From Streptomyces sp. CB02056 (GTDB taxonomy: Bacteria > Actinomycetota > Actinomycetes > Streptomycetales > Streptomycetaceae): a DNA stretch of 64,000 bases. A program made the position numbers and the translations under genes. Numbering within the stretch: the stretch's first letter is position 1; every line of letters starts with the position of its first letter. Below are positions 23,947 through 33,405 of the stretch, piece after piece. Below the pieces are notes generated by a model. The model did not search any database. It saw only the letters and a list, made by a program, of their open reading frames with translations, and was not told where the DNA came from. Where the stretch lies: NCBI RefSeq assembly GCF_001905545.1, contig NZ_LIPD01000015.1:62001-126000 (forward strand), given 5' to 3'.

Positions 23947-25044
23947 ATGCGCCCCGACCTCAGCCCCGCCGTCCTCGCCGAGCTGCGCCGGCCGCGGCCC
24001 TACCCGGCGGTGTCGATCCTGATGCCCACCCACCGCCGCGAGCCGGACAACACCCAGGACCCGGTCCGGCTGCGCAACCTGCTGGCCGAGGCGAAGGAAC
24101 GCGTCCAGGCCGACCCGGAGGTCTCCCGCGCCGACCGGATCGACGTGCTGGAGCAGCTCGACCGGGCCCTGACGGAGGTCGACCTGGTGCACGCCGAGGA
24201 CGGCCTGGCGCTCTTCGCCGCGCCTGGCGAGCACCAGGTCTGGTCACTCGGGCGCACCGCCCCCGCCCGGGTGGTCCTGTCCGACACCTTCCTCACCCGC
24301 AACCTGGTCGCCTCGCACGCCGCCGAGCGCCCGCACTGGGTGCTCGCGGTGGCCGCCGACAAGGTGGTGCTGTGGGGCGGCACCGAGGAGCGGGTCACCG
24401 AGGACAAGGACCACGGCTTCCCGCTGACGCGCGTCTTCGACAACCCCGACCCCGAGCGGCAGGAGCAGATCGGCGACACCCCCAGCACCTTCCGCGACGA
24501 GGCGACCAAGACCTTCCTGCGCCAGGCCGACACCGAGGTCGGCAGGCTGCTGGCCGCCGCGCCCCGCCCGCTGTACGTGGTCGGCGAGGCCGCCGCGCTC
24601 GCCCTGCTGGACGCCGTCGGCCCGATCGCCAAGGAGGCCGCCGCCCAGCTGCCGCACGGCGGTCTGGCCCAGGCCGACGCCGAGACCGTCCGCAAGGTGG
24701 TCGAGCCCGCCGTGCGCGCCCACGCCGACCAGGAGGTCGCCGAGCACCTCGCCCAGCTCGACAAGGCCCGCGGCGCCCAGCAGTTCGCGGCCGGCCTGGA
24801 CGAGGTCTGGCAGGCCGTCGGCCAGGGCCGGATCGCCCGCCTGGTGGTCGAGGAGAACTTCCGCGCCACCGTCCGCGACGACGGCGAGCACCTCGTGCCT
24901 GCCGAGGCCGGCGAGAGCGGGGCCCGCGAGGACATCGTCGACGAGGTGATCGAGCGCGCCCTGGACACCGGCGGAAAGGTCGGCTTCGTCCCCGACGACA
25001 CCCTCGCCGACGCCGGCCGGATCGCCGCCGTCCTGCGCTACTGA
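23947..25044 (+). CDS. baeRF3 domain protein (eRF1-like)
   Basis: A 365-aa cytosolic protein of the bacterial archaeo-eukaryotic release factor family 3. Features are the N-terminal YPAVSILMPTHRREPDNTQD, the LAVAADKVVLWGG strand pair, GFPLTRVFDNPDP, a central helical part, and RLVVEENFRATVRDDG near the C-terminus. These proteins share the eRF1/Pelota fold and are thought to act in ribosome rescue or stress; biochemical function is not established. ATG 23947 follows GGAAAGGG. Monocistronic, with a hairpin at 25063-25090. Confidence 0.85.
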   Translation: MRPDLSPAVLAELRRPRPYPAVSILMPTHRREPDNTQDPVRLRNLLAEAKERVQADPEVSRADRIDVLEQLDRALTEVDLVHAEDGLALFAAPGEHQVWSLGRTAPARVVLSDTFLTRNLVASHAAERPHWVLAVAADKVVLWGGTEERVTEDKDHGFPLTRVFDNPDPERQEQIGDTPSTFRDEATKTFLRQADTEVGRLLAAAPRPLYVVGEAAALALLDAVGPIAKEAAAQLPHGGLAQADAETVRKVVEPAVRAHADQEVAEHLAQLDKARGAQQFAAGLDEVWQAVGQGRIARLVVEENFRATVRDDGEHLVPAEAGESGAREDIVDEVIERALDTGGKVGFVPDDTLADAGRIAAVLRY

Positions 25045-25062
25045 CCCGCCCCCCGACCCACC

Positions 25063-25090
25063 CCGCAGCCGCCCCGACGGGCGGCTGCGG
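25063..25090 (+). terminator. Hairpin after baeRF3 gene
   Basis: CCGCAGCCGCCC (25063-25074), loop CGAC, GGGCGGCTGCGG (25079-25090): a perfect 12-bp stem 18 bp after the stop codon. Confidence 0.7.
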
Positions 25091-25248
25091 CGCACCCGGC
25101 CCGCCGCGCGTCCGCCGCGCTCGTACGGAAACGAACCGGCCAGCCGGCGCACGGAATCCGCCATCTTCGCGCACCGCACGTGCAACGGCCACGAACGGTT
25201 CCCGGAATCGTGGCGCCCGGTTCGGCAATCGCCCCTAACCTGCGGCGC

Positions 25249-27192
25249 ATGACACAGAGTCACCGCCCCCGCTCGGCCCGCCGCACCGGCCTGCTCGCCG
25301 CCGCCGTCGCCGCCTCGCTCGGCCTCACCGCCGTCGCCCTGAACGTCCCCAGCGCCGTCTCCGCCGAAGCCGCCCCCGCGGCCGCCGCGGCCGGCGCCGC
25401 CCCGGCCCCCGGCGAGGTCGTCCTCGACGAGCACTTCTCCGGCCCCGCCCTGCCGGCCGGCTTCACCGCCGTCGAGGGCGACTGGAAGGTCGAGGGCGGC
25501 CGCCTGGTCGGCACCTCCGCCAACTCCGGGCAGCAGAGCCGGATCACCTTCGGCCGCCACCTGGACGACTTCCGCATCGAGGCCACCGCCCGCTTCGAGA
25601 GCGTCCAGGACAACGCCCGCTGGACCGCCCTCGGCCTGGACGTCCCCGCGTCCGGCGTCACCCCCTGGTCGATCGCCACCATGCGCACCGGCACCACCGC
25701 CGCCAACGGCCTGGAATTCGCCCAGCGCACCCCCGCCAACGTCTGGAACGTCACCAACACCGCCGCGGCCCCCACCGCCGCCGGCACCGGCCGCGACGTG
25801 CGCATCGCCGTCGAGGTCCACGGCACCACCGCCCTCTGGATATTCGACGGCAAGGAGGCCCTGCGCACCACCCAGGTCGCCCGCAGCGCCGACGGCGGCC
25901 AGGCCCTGGTGGTCAACGGCTCCACCGTCTCCTTCGACGACCTCAAGGTCACCGCGCTCGCCCCCGGCGGCTGGCTGCGCCCGGCCGGCGCGCCGCTGAC
26001 CGTCTTCGCCCACCGCGGCGCCTCCTCCGCCGCCCCCGAGAACACCCTGCTCTCCGACGAGATCGCCCGCCGCGGCGGCGCCGAGTGGATCGAGAACGAC
26101 GTCCAGCCCAGCAAGGACGGCGTCCCCTACGTCCTGCACGACGACACCGTCGACCGCACCACCAACGGCAAGGGCCGCATCCGCGACCTGACCGCCGCCC
26201 AGATCGACTCCCTGGACGCCGGCTCCTGGTTCGGCCCCGCCTACGCCGGCGCCCGCGTCCCCACCCTGGCCGCCCAGCTGGAGGACCTGCGCACCCGCGG
26301 CGGCAACCTGCTGCTGGAGATCAAGGGCCAGCACAGCCGCGACGAGGTCGCCCGGATCGTCAAGGAGGTCCGCGACCACGGCATGACCGGCCGGGTCTTC
26401 GTCCAGAGCTTCGAGGTCGACGCCCTGCGCTACACCCGCGAGCTGGCCCCCGAGCTGCCGCTCGGACTGCTGCGCGGCGACTTCGACGCCGACCCGGTGG
26501 CGGTCGCCAGGGACCTCGGCCTGTCCGCCTACAACCCGTCCGACGCCGGCCTCGCCGCGCGCCCGAACGTGGTGAAGGACCTGCACGCGGCCGGCGTCGC
26601 GGTCAACGTCTGGACGGTCGACTCGGCCGCCCGCTGGAAGGCCCTGGACGCCGCCGGCGTCGACGGCGTCATCACCAACCGCCCGGCGGAGCTCGCCGGT
26701 TGGAACAGCGCCTGGCTCCAGGGCGGCGCCCCCGTCCGGCCCGCCGCGCCCACCGTGGCGATCACCTCCCCGGCCGCCGGCGCCACCCTGGACCGCGCCG
26801 CGCGGCCGGTGACCGCCGTCCAGTCCACCGGCGCCGACACCGTCCGCCTCACCCTGGACGGCAAGGAGCTGGCGCCCGGCACCGCCCTGGACGCCACCGC
26901 CCTCCCGCTCGGCGGGCACACCCTGCGCGCCGAGGCCACCGGCCCCGGCGGCCGCGCCGAGACCACCACCGCGTTCACCGTCGCCGCCACCCCCACCGGC
27001 CTGGCCGCCCTGGTGCTCACCTCCGGCGCCGACCGCAACGCCGTCGCCACCCTGACCACGATGCTCGGCCAGGGCCAGTACCAGCCGCTCGCCGCCTGGG
27101 CCGAGGACCAGGCCGGCCGCGGCGTCGTCGCCGACCGGGCCGGCCTGATCGCCGCCGACGCCCGCGCCCTGGACACCGCCCCGCGCGGCTGA
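25249..27192 (+). CDS. Secreted glycerophosphodiester phosphodiesterase with LamG-like domain
   Basis: A 647-aa exported enzyme. It has a signal peptide (about 1-40), a concanavalin-like jelly-roll domain (about 48-240, DEHFSGPALPAGFTAVEGDW), and a GDPD TIM barrel (about 247-482) with the catalytic motif FAHRGASSAAPENT and metal ligands in EWIENDVQPSKDG and VLHDDTVDRTTNG. A Big-type domain (about 500-590) and a short helical tail follow. It hydrolyses glycerophosphodiesters to glycerol-3-phosphate, which fits scavenging alongside the phospholipase C at 7.9-11 kb. ATG 25249 lacks a ribosome binding site and has TAACCT about 12 nt upstream, so a leaderless transcript is possible. Confidence 0.9.
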   Translation: MTQSHRPRSARRTGLLAAAVAASLGLTAVALNVPSAVSAEAAPAAAAAGAAPAPGEVVLDEHFSGPALPAGFTAVEGDWKVEGGRLVGTSANSGQQSRITFGRHLDDFRIEATARFESVQDNARWTALGLDVPASGVTPWSIATMRTGTTAANGLEFAQRTPANVWNVTNTAAAPTAAGTGRDVRIAVEVHGTTALWIFDGKEALRTTQVARSADGGQALVVNGSTVSFDDLKVTALAPGGWLRPAGAPLTVFAHRGASSAAPENTLLSDEIARRGGAEWIENDVQPSKDGVPYVLHDDTVDRTTNGKGRIRDLTAAQIDSLDAGSWFGPAYAGARVPTLAAQLEDLRTRGGNLLLEIKGQHSRDEVARIVKEVRDHGMTGRVFVQSFEVDALRYTRELAPELPLGLLRGDFDADPVAVARDLGLSAYNPSDAGLAARPNVVKDLHAAGVAVNVWTVDSAARWKALDAAGVDGVITNRPAELAGWNSAWLQGGAPVRPAAPTVAITSPAAGATLDRAARPVTAVQSTGADTVRLTLDGKELAPGTALDATALPLGGHTLRAEATGPGGRAETTTAFTVAATPTGLAALVLTSGADRNAVATLTTMLGQGQYQPLAAWAEDQAGRGVVADRAGLIAADARALDTAPRG

Positions 27193-27283
27193 CCGGCGCC
27201 CCGGCCCCGTATCGCCCCGGCCCCGCAGCGCCCCCGTCGGCGGTGCGGGGCCGCGGCGTGCCCGGTGGCGGACGACAGCACGG

Positions 27284-27316
27284 GGCCGCGCCCACGCGGG
27301 GGGCGTGGGCGCGGCC
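27284..27316. terminator. Bidirectional hairpin between convergent genes
   Basis: GGCCGCGCCCACGC (27284-27297) pairs perfectly with GCGTGGGCGCGGCC (27303-27316), between the phosphodiesterase (plus) and the LPXTG protein (minus). A second GC-rich hairpin precedes it near 27220-27253. Confidence 0.7.
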
Positions 27317-27340
27317 GTGGGGTCGTGCGGGTGCGGGGGC

Positions 27341-29656
27341 TCAGCGGGTGCGGCGGCTCCTCCACAGCAGGAGCGCGCCCGCCGCGACGGTGCCGAGCGC
27401 GGCGAGGCCGAAGAGCAGGACCTGGGCCGCGTTGCTCCCGGTCTCGGGCAGCTGGCCGCCGTGGCCGGGCGGGGGAGCGTGGGTCGGGCTCGGGCTCGGC
27501 TGCGGCGAGGTCGTCGGGCCGGGGCTCGGCGAGGACGTCGGGCTCGGGCTGGGCGACGGGCTGGGGCTCGGCGACGGGCTCGGGCTGGGCACGGTGACCG
27601 GGACCTCGGCGCGGCAGTGCGCGTCGGTGGAGCCGGGGCGGCAGTTGTTCCCGAAGGTGTCGGAGGAGACGGTGTTGCGCAGCACCGCGTCGGCGGTCAG
27701 CGTGGAACGCACGGTGACGGAGTAGGTGATGGTCGCGGTGGCCCCGACCGGCAGGTCCCCGCTCCAGGTCAGCGTGGTGCCGGAGACCTGGACCTGGCCG
27801 CGGTCGGCGGCGGCGTCGTTGCCGTAGGCGGCGGAGTTCAGCACGCCCGACAGGTCGTCGGTGAGGGTGACGCCGGGGGCGTCGACCTGGCTGGTGTTGG
27901 TGACCTGGATCCGGTAGCGGACGGTGTCGCCGGGCTTGGCGGTGGTGGGGTCGGCGGTCTTGGCGATGCTGTAGGCGGGCACCGCGGCCACGGTGTTGCG
28001 CACGGTGTTGCTGGTGCGCTCCTGGGCCCGCCGGGTCTGGCTGCCCTCGAAGCGCAGGGTGGCGGTGTCGTCGAGGTGGGTGCCGACGGCGGTCGAGGCG
28101 TCGACGGTGACCTGGAAGGCGACGTTGGCCTCGGCGCCCGGGGGCAGGTCGGGGACGGTGCAGGTGACGGTCTGCCCACTGGCCTGGCAGGCCGGGTTGG
28201 AGGCGGGGACGAAGGTGGTGCCCGCCGGGATCGTGTCGGTCAGGGTGACGCCGGTGGCGGTGTCGAGGTCCGTGCTGCTGCCGTCCTGGCGGCGGTTGGC
28301 CACCGAGAAGGTGTAGGTGATGGTCTCGCCGGGGCCGACCAGGCCGGGCGGGTTGTCGTCGGGGCTGCCGGGCGGGGTGTTGGCCTTGGTGATCCGCAGG
28401 TCGGGTTCGAGGGCGTCGAGGGCCAGCCAGGCGGCCTGCGGCTCCAGGGCGTCGCCGGCGCCGCTGATCCGGACCAGGGCCTGCTCGCTGCCGGCCGGGA
28501 TCTTGCCGGTGACGTCGATCATCCGGGCGTCGTAGCCGTAGTTGTTGACCGGGTCGGGGTCGCGGGTGGTGATGTTGGTGCCGGTGCCGTCCGCGGCGAC
28601 GTGGTCGATCCGGCTGGTGAACGCGTTGTCGGTGCCGACCCCGTTGGGGCCGGGCATCGGCAGGAGGGTCAGGTTCTCCGGCGTGGAGCCGACCGCCAGG
28701 GTGTCCCCGGCGATCGGCGCGTCGCCGTCGCCGACGGTGATCCCCATGGTGGCCCGCGGGGCCGTGGTGGCGGGGGTGCGGATGCCGCCGAGCGTCAGCG
28801 TGGTCGAGTTGTCGGGGTCGCGCAGCAGCTGGTAGCCGTCCCAGACCTGGAGGTAGCGCAGCGGCTCGGCCTGGTCCTCGTACGCGACGACCAGCGACCA
28901 GCCGCCCCAGCAGCCGACGTTGTTGCCGCCGTAGTTCTGCGCGGAGGAGCGGCCGGCGCACGCCTGGATGTCGGCGACGGTGTAGCTGCCCGGGCCGGCG
29001 GCCCGGACCTCGGCCGTCACGTCCTTGACCGCCCCGCCGGCCAGCAGGGGCTCCGGCGGGTTCCCGCCGACCTTCTGGTCGAACCAGTCGTAGGTGTCCG
29101 CGGTCACCTGCTGGTAGCCGCTCGCGCCCGGGACCTTCCAGGACACCTGGTTGCCCTTGTTGATGTCCCCGGAGGTGCCGCCCGCGGTACTGGTGTTGGT
29201 CGGGTTGAACTGCCAGTACAACCGGGCGGACAGCACGTTCGCCCCGGCCGGCAGCAGCAGCTGCGCGGAGGCGGCGTTGGGGCCCGGGGCGTTCGGGTCG
29301 ACCTTGATGAACTTGGTCCGGCCGTTGTTCGAGCCCTCGGTGTCCGAGCAGACCGTGCCGTCGCTGTCGTCGCAGGTCAGCACCGAGTTGGAGGCCATCG
29401 TGAGGTTGCCGTGCGCCAGCAGGTCGACCACCGGGTCCGGGCCGATCGGCCGCTGCGTCCCGGCCCCGCGCGGCTTCGGCGCGGCGGCCTCGGCGGCCCT
29501 GGCCGCCGGTTTCGCGGCCGCCCGGGCGTGCCCGGTGTGCGGCGCCCCCGCGGCGAGCGGCGGCGCCAGGGCCGCGGCGCCCGCACCGAGCACCACCGCC
29601 AGCAGCGCGGACAGGACGTGCGGTGGACGCGGCCGCAGCCGTCGGACAGGTGACAC
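27341..29656 (-). CDS. Sortase-anchored surface protein with DUF11 repeats (LPETG)
   Basis: A 771-aa cell-wall protein. The order is an N-terminal signal region, a large Asn/Thr-rich adhesin-like domain (about 75-420, CDDSDGTVCSDTEGSNNG, WGGWSLVVAYED), and two DUF11/conserved-repeat domains (about 425-560 and 565-680) containing ITYTFSVANR and VRYRIQVTNTSQ. A Ser-Pro repeat stalk follows, then the sortase signal LPETG near residue 733, a hydrophobic helix and a basic tail (WRSRRTR). It is expected to be linked to peptidoglycan. GTG 29656 has GCGAGG at good spacing; an upstream GTG at 29683 has none. Role probably adhesion or surface structure. Confidence 0.85.
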   Translation of the reverse strand: MSPVRRLRPRPPHVLSALLAVVLGAGAAALAPPLAAGAPHTGHARAAAKPAARAAEAAAPKPRGAGTQRPIGPDPVVDLLAHGNLTMASNSVLTCDDSDGTVCSDTEGSNNGRTKFIKVDPNAPGPNAASAQLLLPAGANVLSARLYWQFNPTNTSTAGGTSGDINKGNQVSWKVPGASGYQQVTADTYDWFDQKVGGNPPEPLLAGGAVKDVTAEVRAAGPGSYTVADIQACAGRSSAQNYGGNNVGCWGGWSLVVAYEDQAEPLRYLQVWDGYQLLRDPDNSTTLTLGGIRTPATTAPRATMGITVGDGDAPIAGDTLAVGSTPENLTLLPMPGPNGVGTDNAFTSRIDHVAADGTGTNITTRDPDPVNNYGYDARMIDVTGKIPAGSEQALVRISGAGDALEPQAAWLALDALEPDLRITKANTPPGSPDDNPPGLVGPGETITYTFSVANRRQDGSSTDLDTATGVTLTDTIPAGTTFVPASNPACQASGQTVTCTVPDLPPGAEANVAFQVTVDASTAVGTHLDDTATLRFEGSQTRRAQERTSNTVRNTVAAVPAYSIAKTADPTTAKPGDTVRYRIQVTNTSQVDAPGVTLTDDLSGVLNSAAYGNDAAADRGQVQVSGTTLTWSGDLPVGATATITYSVTVRSTLTADAVLRNTVSSDTFGNNCRPGSTDAHCRAEVPVTVPSPSPSPSPSPSPSPSPTSSPSPGPTTSPQPSPSPTHAPPPGHGGQLPETGSNAAQVLLFGLAALGTVAAGALLLWRSRRTR

Positions 29657-29930
29657 GGGAACCTCGCTGTCGGGAGGCGACACGGACAGCAGAACCTCGT
29701 ACCTGCGCCGGCGGGAATCGAAGCCTGACGGGTGGTTTCTTCACCCGCCCGGGTCAGCACCGGTGGCCGGACGGCCCGGGGTGTGCCCTCCGCCGGTCCG
29801 GGGGAGCGGTGGGTACCCAGGATTCGGTACGGGGGATTGGGTAGCGGTACGCATTGTTCCCGCCCCGGCCCAGCCGGTTTCCTGGAACCCGCCCAAGCCG
29901 ACGACCCCTCACCCCCCGGAGGTCGCCCCC

Positions 29931-30104
29931 ATGACCCGTCGCGAACGCCTGCGGCTCTACGCCGACGCGCACTTCACCGCCCCGGACCCCGGACTGGTCC
30001 TGCCCGCCCGCCGCAGCGGCAGCGGCCTGCGCCGCCCGGGCCTGGCCCGCCTGGCCCGGCTCTCCCGACTCGTCGAGCGCGCCGGCCACCACCGGCACGG
30101 CTGA
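29931..30104 (+). CDS. Small basic hypothetical protein (57 aa)
   Basis: A 57-residue Arg/Leu-rich protein starting MTRRERLRLYADAHFTAPDP, with the repetitive basic stretch RRPGLARLARLSRLVER. It has a strong CGGAGG ribosome binding site 8 nt before ATG 29931 and is followed 43 bp later by a clear intrinsic terminator, which together argue that it is expressed. No family is recognised and there is no signal or membrane segment. Confidence 0.55.
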   Translation: MTRRERLRLYADAHFTAPDPGLVLPARRSGSGLRRPGLARLARLSRLVERAGHHRHG

Positions 30105-30147
30105 CCGGCCACCCACCCACCCACCGGCACGGCCGACACCACGGACA

Positions 30148-30187
30148 GGGTCCCGCCTCTTGAGGGAGCGGGCGGGACCCCCTTTTT
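30148..30187 (+). terminator. Intrinsic terminator with T-tract
   Basis: GGGTCCCGCC (30148-30157) pairs with GGCGGGACCC (30171-30180) and is followed by CCTTTTT. The T-tract orientation assigns it to the small plus-strand gene ending at 30104. It abuts the end of the minus-strand LuxR gene. Confidence 0.8.
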
Positions 30188-30189
30188 CC

Positions 30190-33084
30190 TCAGGAGGCCC
30201 CGTCCTCCGCCGCCAGCGCCTCGCCCAGCCCCGCCCGGCCCACCCCCAGCTTGCGCAGCGCGCTCGCCACGTGGTGCTCGACCGTACGGGTCGACAGGAA
30301 CAGCGCCCGGGCGATGTCCTGGTTCGCCGCACCCTGCGCCGCCAGCGCCGCGACCTGCCGCTCGCGCGGCGACAGCCGCTCGCCGTAGCCGCGCCGCCCC
30401 GGCGAGGCCGCCCGCCCCAGGCCCAGCTCGCGCCGCAGCCGCTGGCAGCGGGCCGCGTCCCAGGCCGCGCCCAGCGCCAGGTAGGCCCGCTCGGCGGCGC
30501 CGATCAGCTCCCCGGCCGCCACCCGGTCGACCCCCGCCGACACCGCGGCGGCCCGCTCCTCGGCCCGCGCCGCCTCGTACGGACGCCCGATCTCCCGCCA
30601 CAGCCCGGCACAGCGCACGAACTGCGCGCCCGCGCCCGCCGGCTCGCCCCCGTCGGCCAGCAGCAGGCCCCGGGCGAAGGCCAGCGCCGCCAGGGGGGCC
30701 GGCGCGTCCCGGCCCTCCAAGCCCGCCCCCGCCTGCCCGGCCAGCTCCGCCGCGCCCGCCCGGTCGCCCCCGGCCAGCAGCACCTCCACCGCCACCGGCA
30801 GCAGCTCCGCCGCCCGCGGCCAGGCCCCCGCCGCGCGCAGGGTGTCCAGCGCCGGCGCGACCACGGCCGCCGCCCGCGCGACGTCGCCCTCCGCCAGCAG
30901 CAGCGCCGCCGGCCCGGCCGCCACCCGCAGCGCCCCGGTCACCTGCGACTCCCGCTCCCCGTACGGCTCCGCCTCCGCGAACCGGGCGTACGCCACCGCG
31001 AGCTGCCCGCGCGCCGCCGCCAGCCGGCCCAGCAGCAACGCCTGCTCGATGCCGGCCATCGCGAGGTCCGGGAACTCGGCGCCCAGCGCCGCCAGCCGCT
31101 CCTCCAGCCCCTCCCACCGCCCGGCCAGCCCGTCCAGCCGCGCCAGCGCGATCCGGCTGTAGCACTCCAGGTACGGGATCGCCGCCTGCCGGGCCAGCCG
31201 CCGGCTCTCCTCCAACAGCCGCGCGGCCCGCCGGTCGTGGCCCAGCTCGACGGCGATCTCGCCCACGTTGTACAGCGCCCGGGTGGTCTGCCGGACGATC
31301 TCCGGCCGCTCCGAGCTGCGCGGCAGCGCCTCCAGCCGCTCCCACACCGACGGGTCGCCCTCGCGGGCCAGGAAGGTCAGCCGGGTGGCCCGTACGGCCG
31401 CCGCCACCTCCTCGTCCGGGCTCGCCGCCAGGACCCGCTCGGCCCGCTCCAGCCACTGCCAGGCGCGCTCCCCGGCGCCGTCGCGCTCGTTCATGGCCAG
31501 CGCCACCATCGCCCGGGCCGCCCGGTCCGGGCGCTGCTCCAGCTCCTCCAGGGACTCCTCGATCCGGTCGAAACCGGCCCGGTCCCCGCCGTGCACGGCC
31601 ATCAGGAAGCCCAGCGACAGCCGGATCTCGCCCCGGTCGGGCACCGGCAGCCGCGGATCGGCGATGATCGCGGTCAGCGTGGCGGCGCTCGCCAGCGAGT
31701 CCACCCCGTCGGCGGCGATCCGCGCCAGCGCCAGCGCCGCCCGCCCGCGCCGGCGCGGGTCCAGGTCCGGCTCGTCCAGCAGCCGGCGCAGCAGCGGCCC
31801 GGCACTGCCGCTGTCCCCGAGCGCCACCGCCTGGTCGGCGGCGGCCTCCGCCACCTCCTGCCAGGCCGCCCGGTCGCCCAGCGCCAGGGTGTGATGGGCG
31901 ATCTGCACCAGCGGCCTCGGCTCGCGCGCGCCCAGCGCCGCCACCGCGCGCCGGTGCAGGGCGCCGCGCCGCGGCCCCGGCAGCCGCCGGTAGGCCACCT
32001 GCTGCGCCAGGACGTGCCGGAAGCCGTAACGCGCCAGCGGCTTCTCGTTGAGCACCGCCGCCCGCAGCGCCTCGGTCAGGCCGTCCGCCGCGGCCTGCGC
32101 GTCGAGGCCGGCCACGGCGGCGAGCAGCTCCTCCCCGGCCGGCACGCCGAGCACCGCGGCCGCGCAGGCGATCGCGGCCGCGTCCGGGGACAGCACGGCC
32201 AGCCGCTCGGTGACGGCGTCGCGCAGGCCGCGCGGCACCTCGGACTGCTCCAGGTCGGCGGCCAGGTCCGCGGCGGTGGTCAGCGCGTCGGCGCCGCGCC
32301 GCTCGCCCAGCGTGATCAGGTCCTCCTCGGCGACCAGCGGCAGGCCCTCGCTGCGCTCGAACAGCACCCGGGTGAGGGCCGCGGTCGCGCGCGGGCCGAG
32401 CGCGGCCCGGGCCAGCTCGTGCACCTCGGCCTCGGCGAGCGGGGACAGCCGCAGCAGCGCGCCGCCCACCCCGGCCGGGCGCCGGTAGGCGGCGCCGAGC
32501 ACGGGGGTGTCCGGCGGCAGGTCCTCGGCCCGGTAGGTGAGCACCAGGGCCAGGCCGGGCGGCACGTCCCGGGCCAGCAGCAGGAGCAGCTCGCGGGTCG
32601 CGTCGTCCACCCAGTGCAGGTCCTCGACGACCAGGACGGTCTCGCCGAGCGCGCCCAGCAGCGCCCGCACCGCCTGGACCAGCAGCCGCAGCCCCGGCGG
32701 GCCCTCGCCGGGGGCGCCCGGGGGAGGGGGCGGGAGCCGGTCGGCGAGGTCCGGCAGCAGCGGGCGCAGCGCCCCGGCACTGGCCGGGATGCGGTCCGCG
32801 GGCGGCAGGAACGGGCCGACGCCGCGCAGCGCGTCCACCACCGGGCCGAAGGGCAGCGGCTCGCGCAGCGGGTGGCAGAAGCCGGTCAGCACCCGGCGGC
32901 CCGCGGCGGCGGCCCGGGCCGCGGCCTCGGCCACCAGGCGGGACTTGCCCAGGCCGGCCTCGCCCTCGATCAGGACGACGGCGGGCGGGCGGAGCATGGA
33001 GTCGGTGAGACGGTCCAGTTCAGGTTGACGTCCCACGAACGCGAATCCGGCGCCGGGCGATCCCGGCTCGACCGGCCGGCTCAC
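30190..33084 (-). CDS. LAL-type LuxR-family ATPase regulator
   Basis: A 964-aa regulator of the large ATP-binding LuxR class. The N-terminal AAA-type ATPase has Walker A EGEAGLGKSRL (about 40-50) and Walker B VLVVEDLHWVDD (about 150). A long TPR-like helical middle follows. The C-terminal LuxR/FixJ helix-turn-helix (about 895-955) has RLSPRERQVAALAAQG and TRTVEHHVASALRKLGV. Such proteins activate catabolic or antibiotic genes after inducer and ATP binding. GTG 33084 is the start. The divergent neighbour, an exported epoxide-hydrolase-like enzyme, shares a 321-bp promoter region and is a candidate target. Confidence 0.9.
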   Translation of the reverse strand: MSRPVEPGSPGAGFAFVGRQPELDRLTDSMLRPPAVVLIEGEAGLGKSRLVAEAAARAAAAGRRVLTGFCHPLREPLPFGPVVDALRGVGPFLPPADRIPASAGALRPLLPDLADRLPPPPPGAPGEGPPGLRLLVQAVRALLGALGETVLVVEDLHWVDDATRELLLLLARDVPPGLALVLTYRAEDLPPDTPVLGAAYRRPAGVGGALLRLSPLAEAEVHELARAALGPRATAALTRVLFERSEGLPLVAEEDLITLGERRGADALTTAADLAADLEQSEVPRGLRDAVTERLAVLSPDAAAIACAAAVLGVPAGEELLAAVAGLDAQAAADGLTEALRAAVLNEKPLARYGFRHVLAQQVAYRRLPGPRRGALHRRAVAALGAREPRPLVQIAHHTLALGDRAAWQEVAEAAADQAVALGDSGSAGPLLRRLLDEPDLDPRRRGRAALALARIAADGVDSLASAATLTAIIADPRLPVPDRGEIRLSLGFLMAVHGGDRAGFDRIEESLEELEQRPDRAARAMVALAMNERDGAGERAWQWLERAERVLAASPDEEVAAAVRATRLTFLAREGDPSVWERLEALPRSSERPEIVRQTTRALYNVGEIAVELGHDRRAARLLEESRRLARQAAIPYLECYSRIALARLDGLAGRWEGLEERLAALGAEFPDLAMAGIEQALLLGRLAAARGQLAVAYARFAEAEPYGERESQVTGALRVAAGPAALLLAEGDVARAAAVVAPALDTLRAAGAWPRAAELLPVAVEVLLAGGDRAGAAELAGQAGAGLEGRDAPAPLAALAFARGLLLADGGEPAGAGAQFVRCAGLWREIGRPYEAARAEERAAAVSAGVDRVAAGELIGAAERAYLALGAAWDAARCQRLRRELGLGRAASPGRRGYGERLSPRERQVAALAAQGAANQDIARALFLSTRTVEHHVASALRKLGVGRAGLGEALAAEDGAS

Positions 33085-33405
33085 GGCCGTCCGGCGAGTT
33101 CACGTGCGCGGCGCTCGCCGAGGAGGGGTGCGAAGGCCATGGGCACATCATGCCGTGGCCGCGCCCGGGGCTCGCCGCCGGGGCGCCGTCGCCGCCGCCT
33201 GCCTCCCACCCCGGCCCCCACCCGCAACCCGGGCCCCCTCACCCCCACCCGGTCCCGTCCGGCCCGCTCCGGCGGGGCCCCGGGCGCCACCCGTGCCCCG
33301 GCCGTCCCGGGGTGCTGCCCACGGCACCCGGCGGCGGTCCGGTACGTTGACGAACCGTCAGTTCATGCTCCCGGGCGGCATGTTCGCGAAGGCGGAGGAA
33401 CCGGA
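33085..33405. other. Divergent promoter region, LAL regulator / hydrolase
   Basis: This 321-bp gap is extremely Pro-codon-like GC rich over most of its length and has no convincing gene. The last 60 bp contain TTGACG-like and operator-like sequences (see 33348-33364) and the GGAGGAACCGGA ribosome binding site of the hydrolase. Confidence 0.5.
33348..33364 (+). promoter_or_regulatory. Nested inverted repeats, candidate operator of the hydrolase gene
   Basis: TGACGAACCGTCA (33348-33360) is an inverted repeat and overlaps GAACCGTCAGTTC (33352-33364), another inverted repeat. The pair lies 41-58 bp before the start codon. The ACGAACCGT-type core resembles TetR-family operators, but no TetR gene is adjacent. 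Confidence 0.4.

Noticed and set aside
27545..27600. Short tandem repeats that could be mistaken for a repeat array
   Set aside because: They encode the Ser-Pro stalk of the surface protein (SPSP repeats) and are explained by coding sequence.
26529..29744. Long minus-strand frame overlapping the LPXTG protein gene
   Set aside because: Arg/Pro/Gln-rich shadow; the alternative frame encodes the DUF11 domains and LPETG signal.
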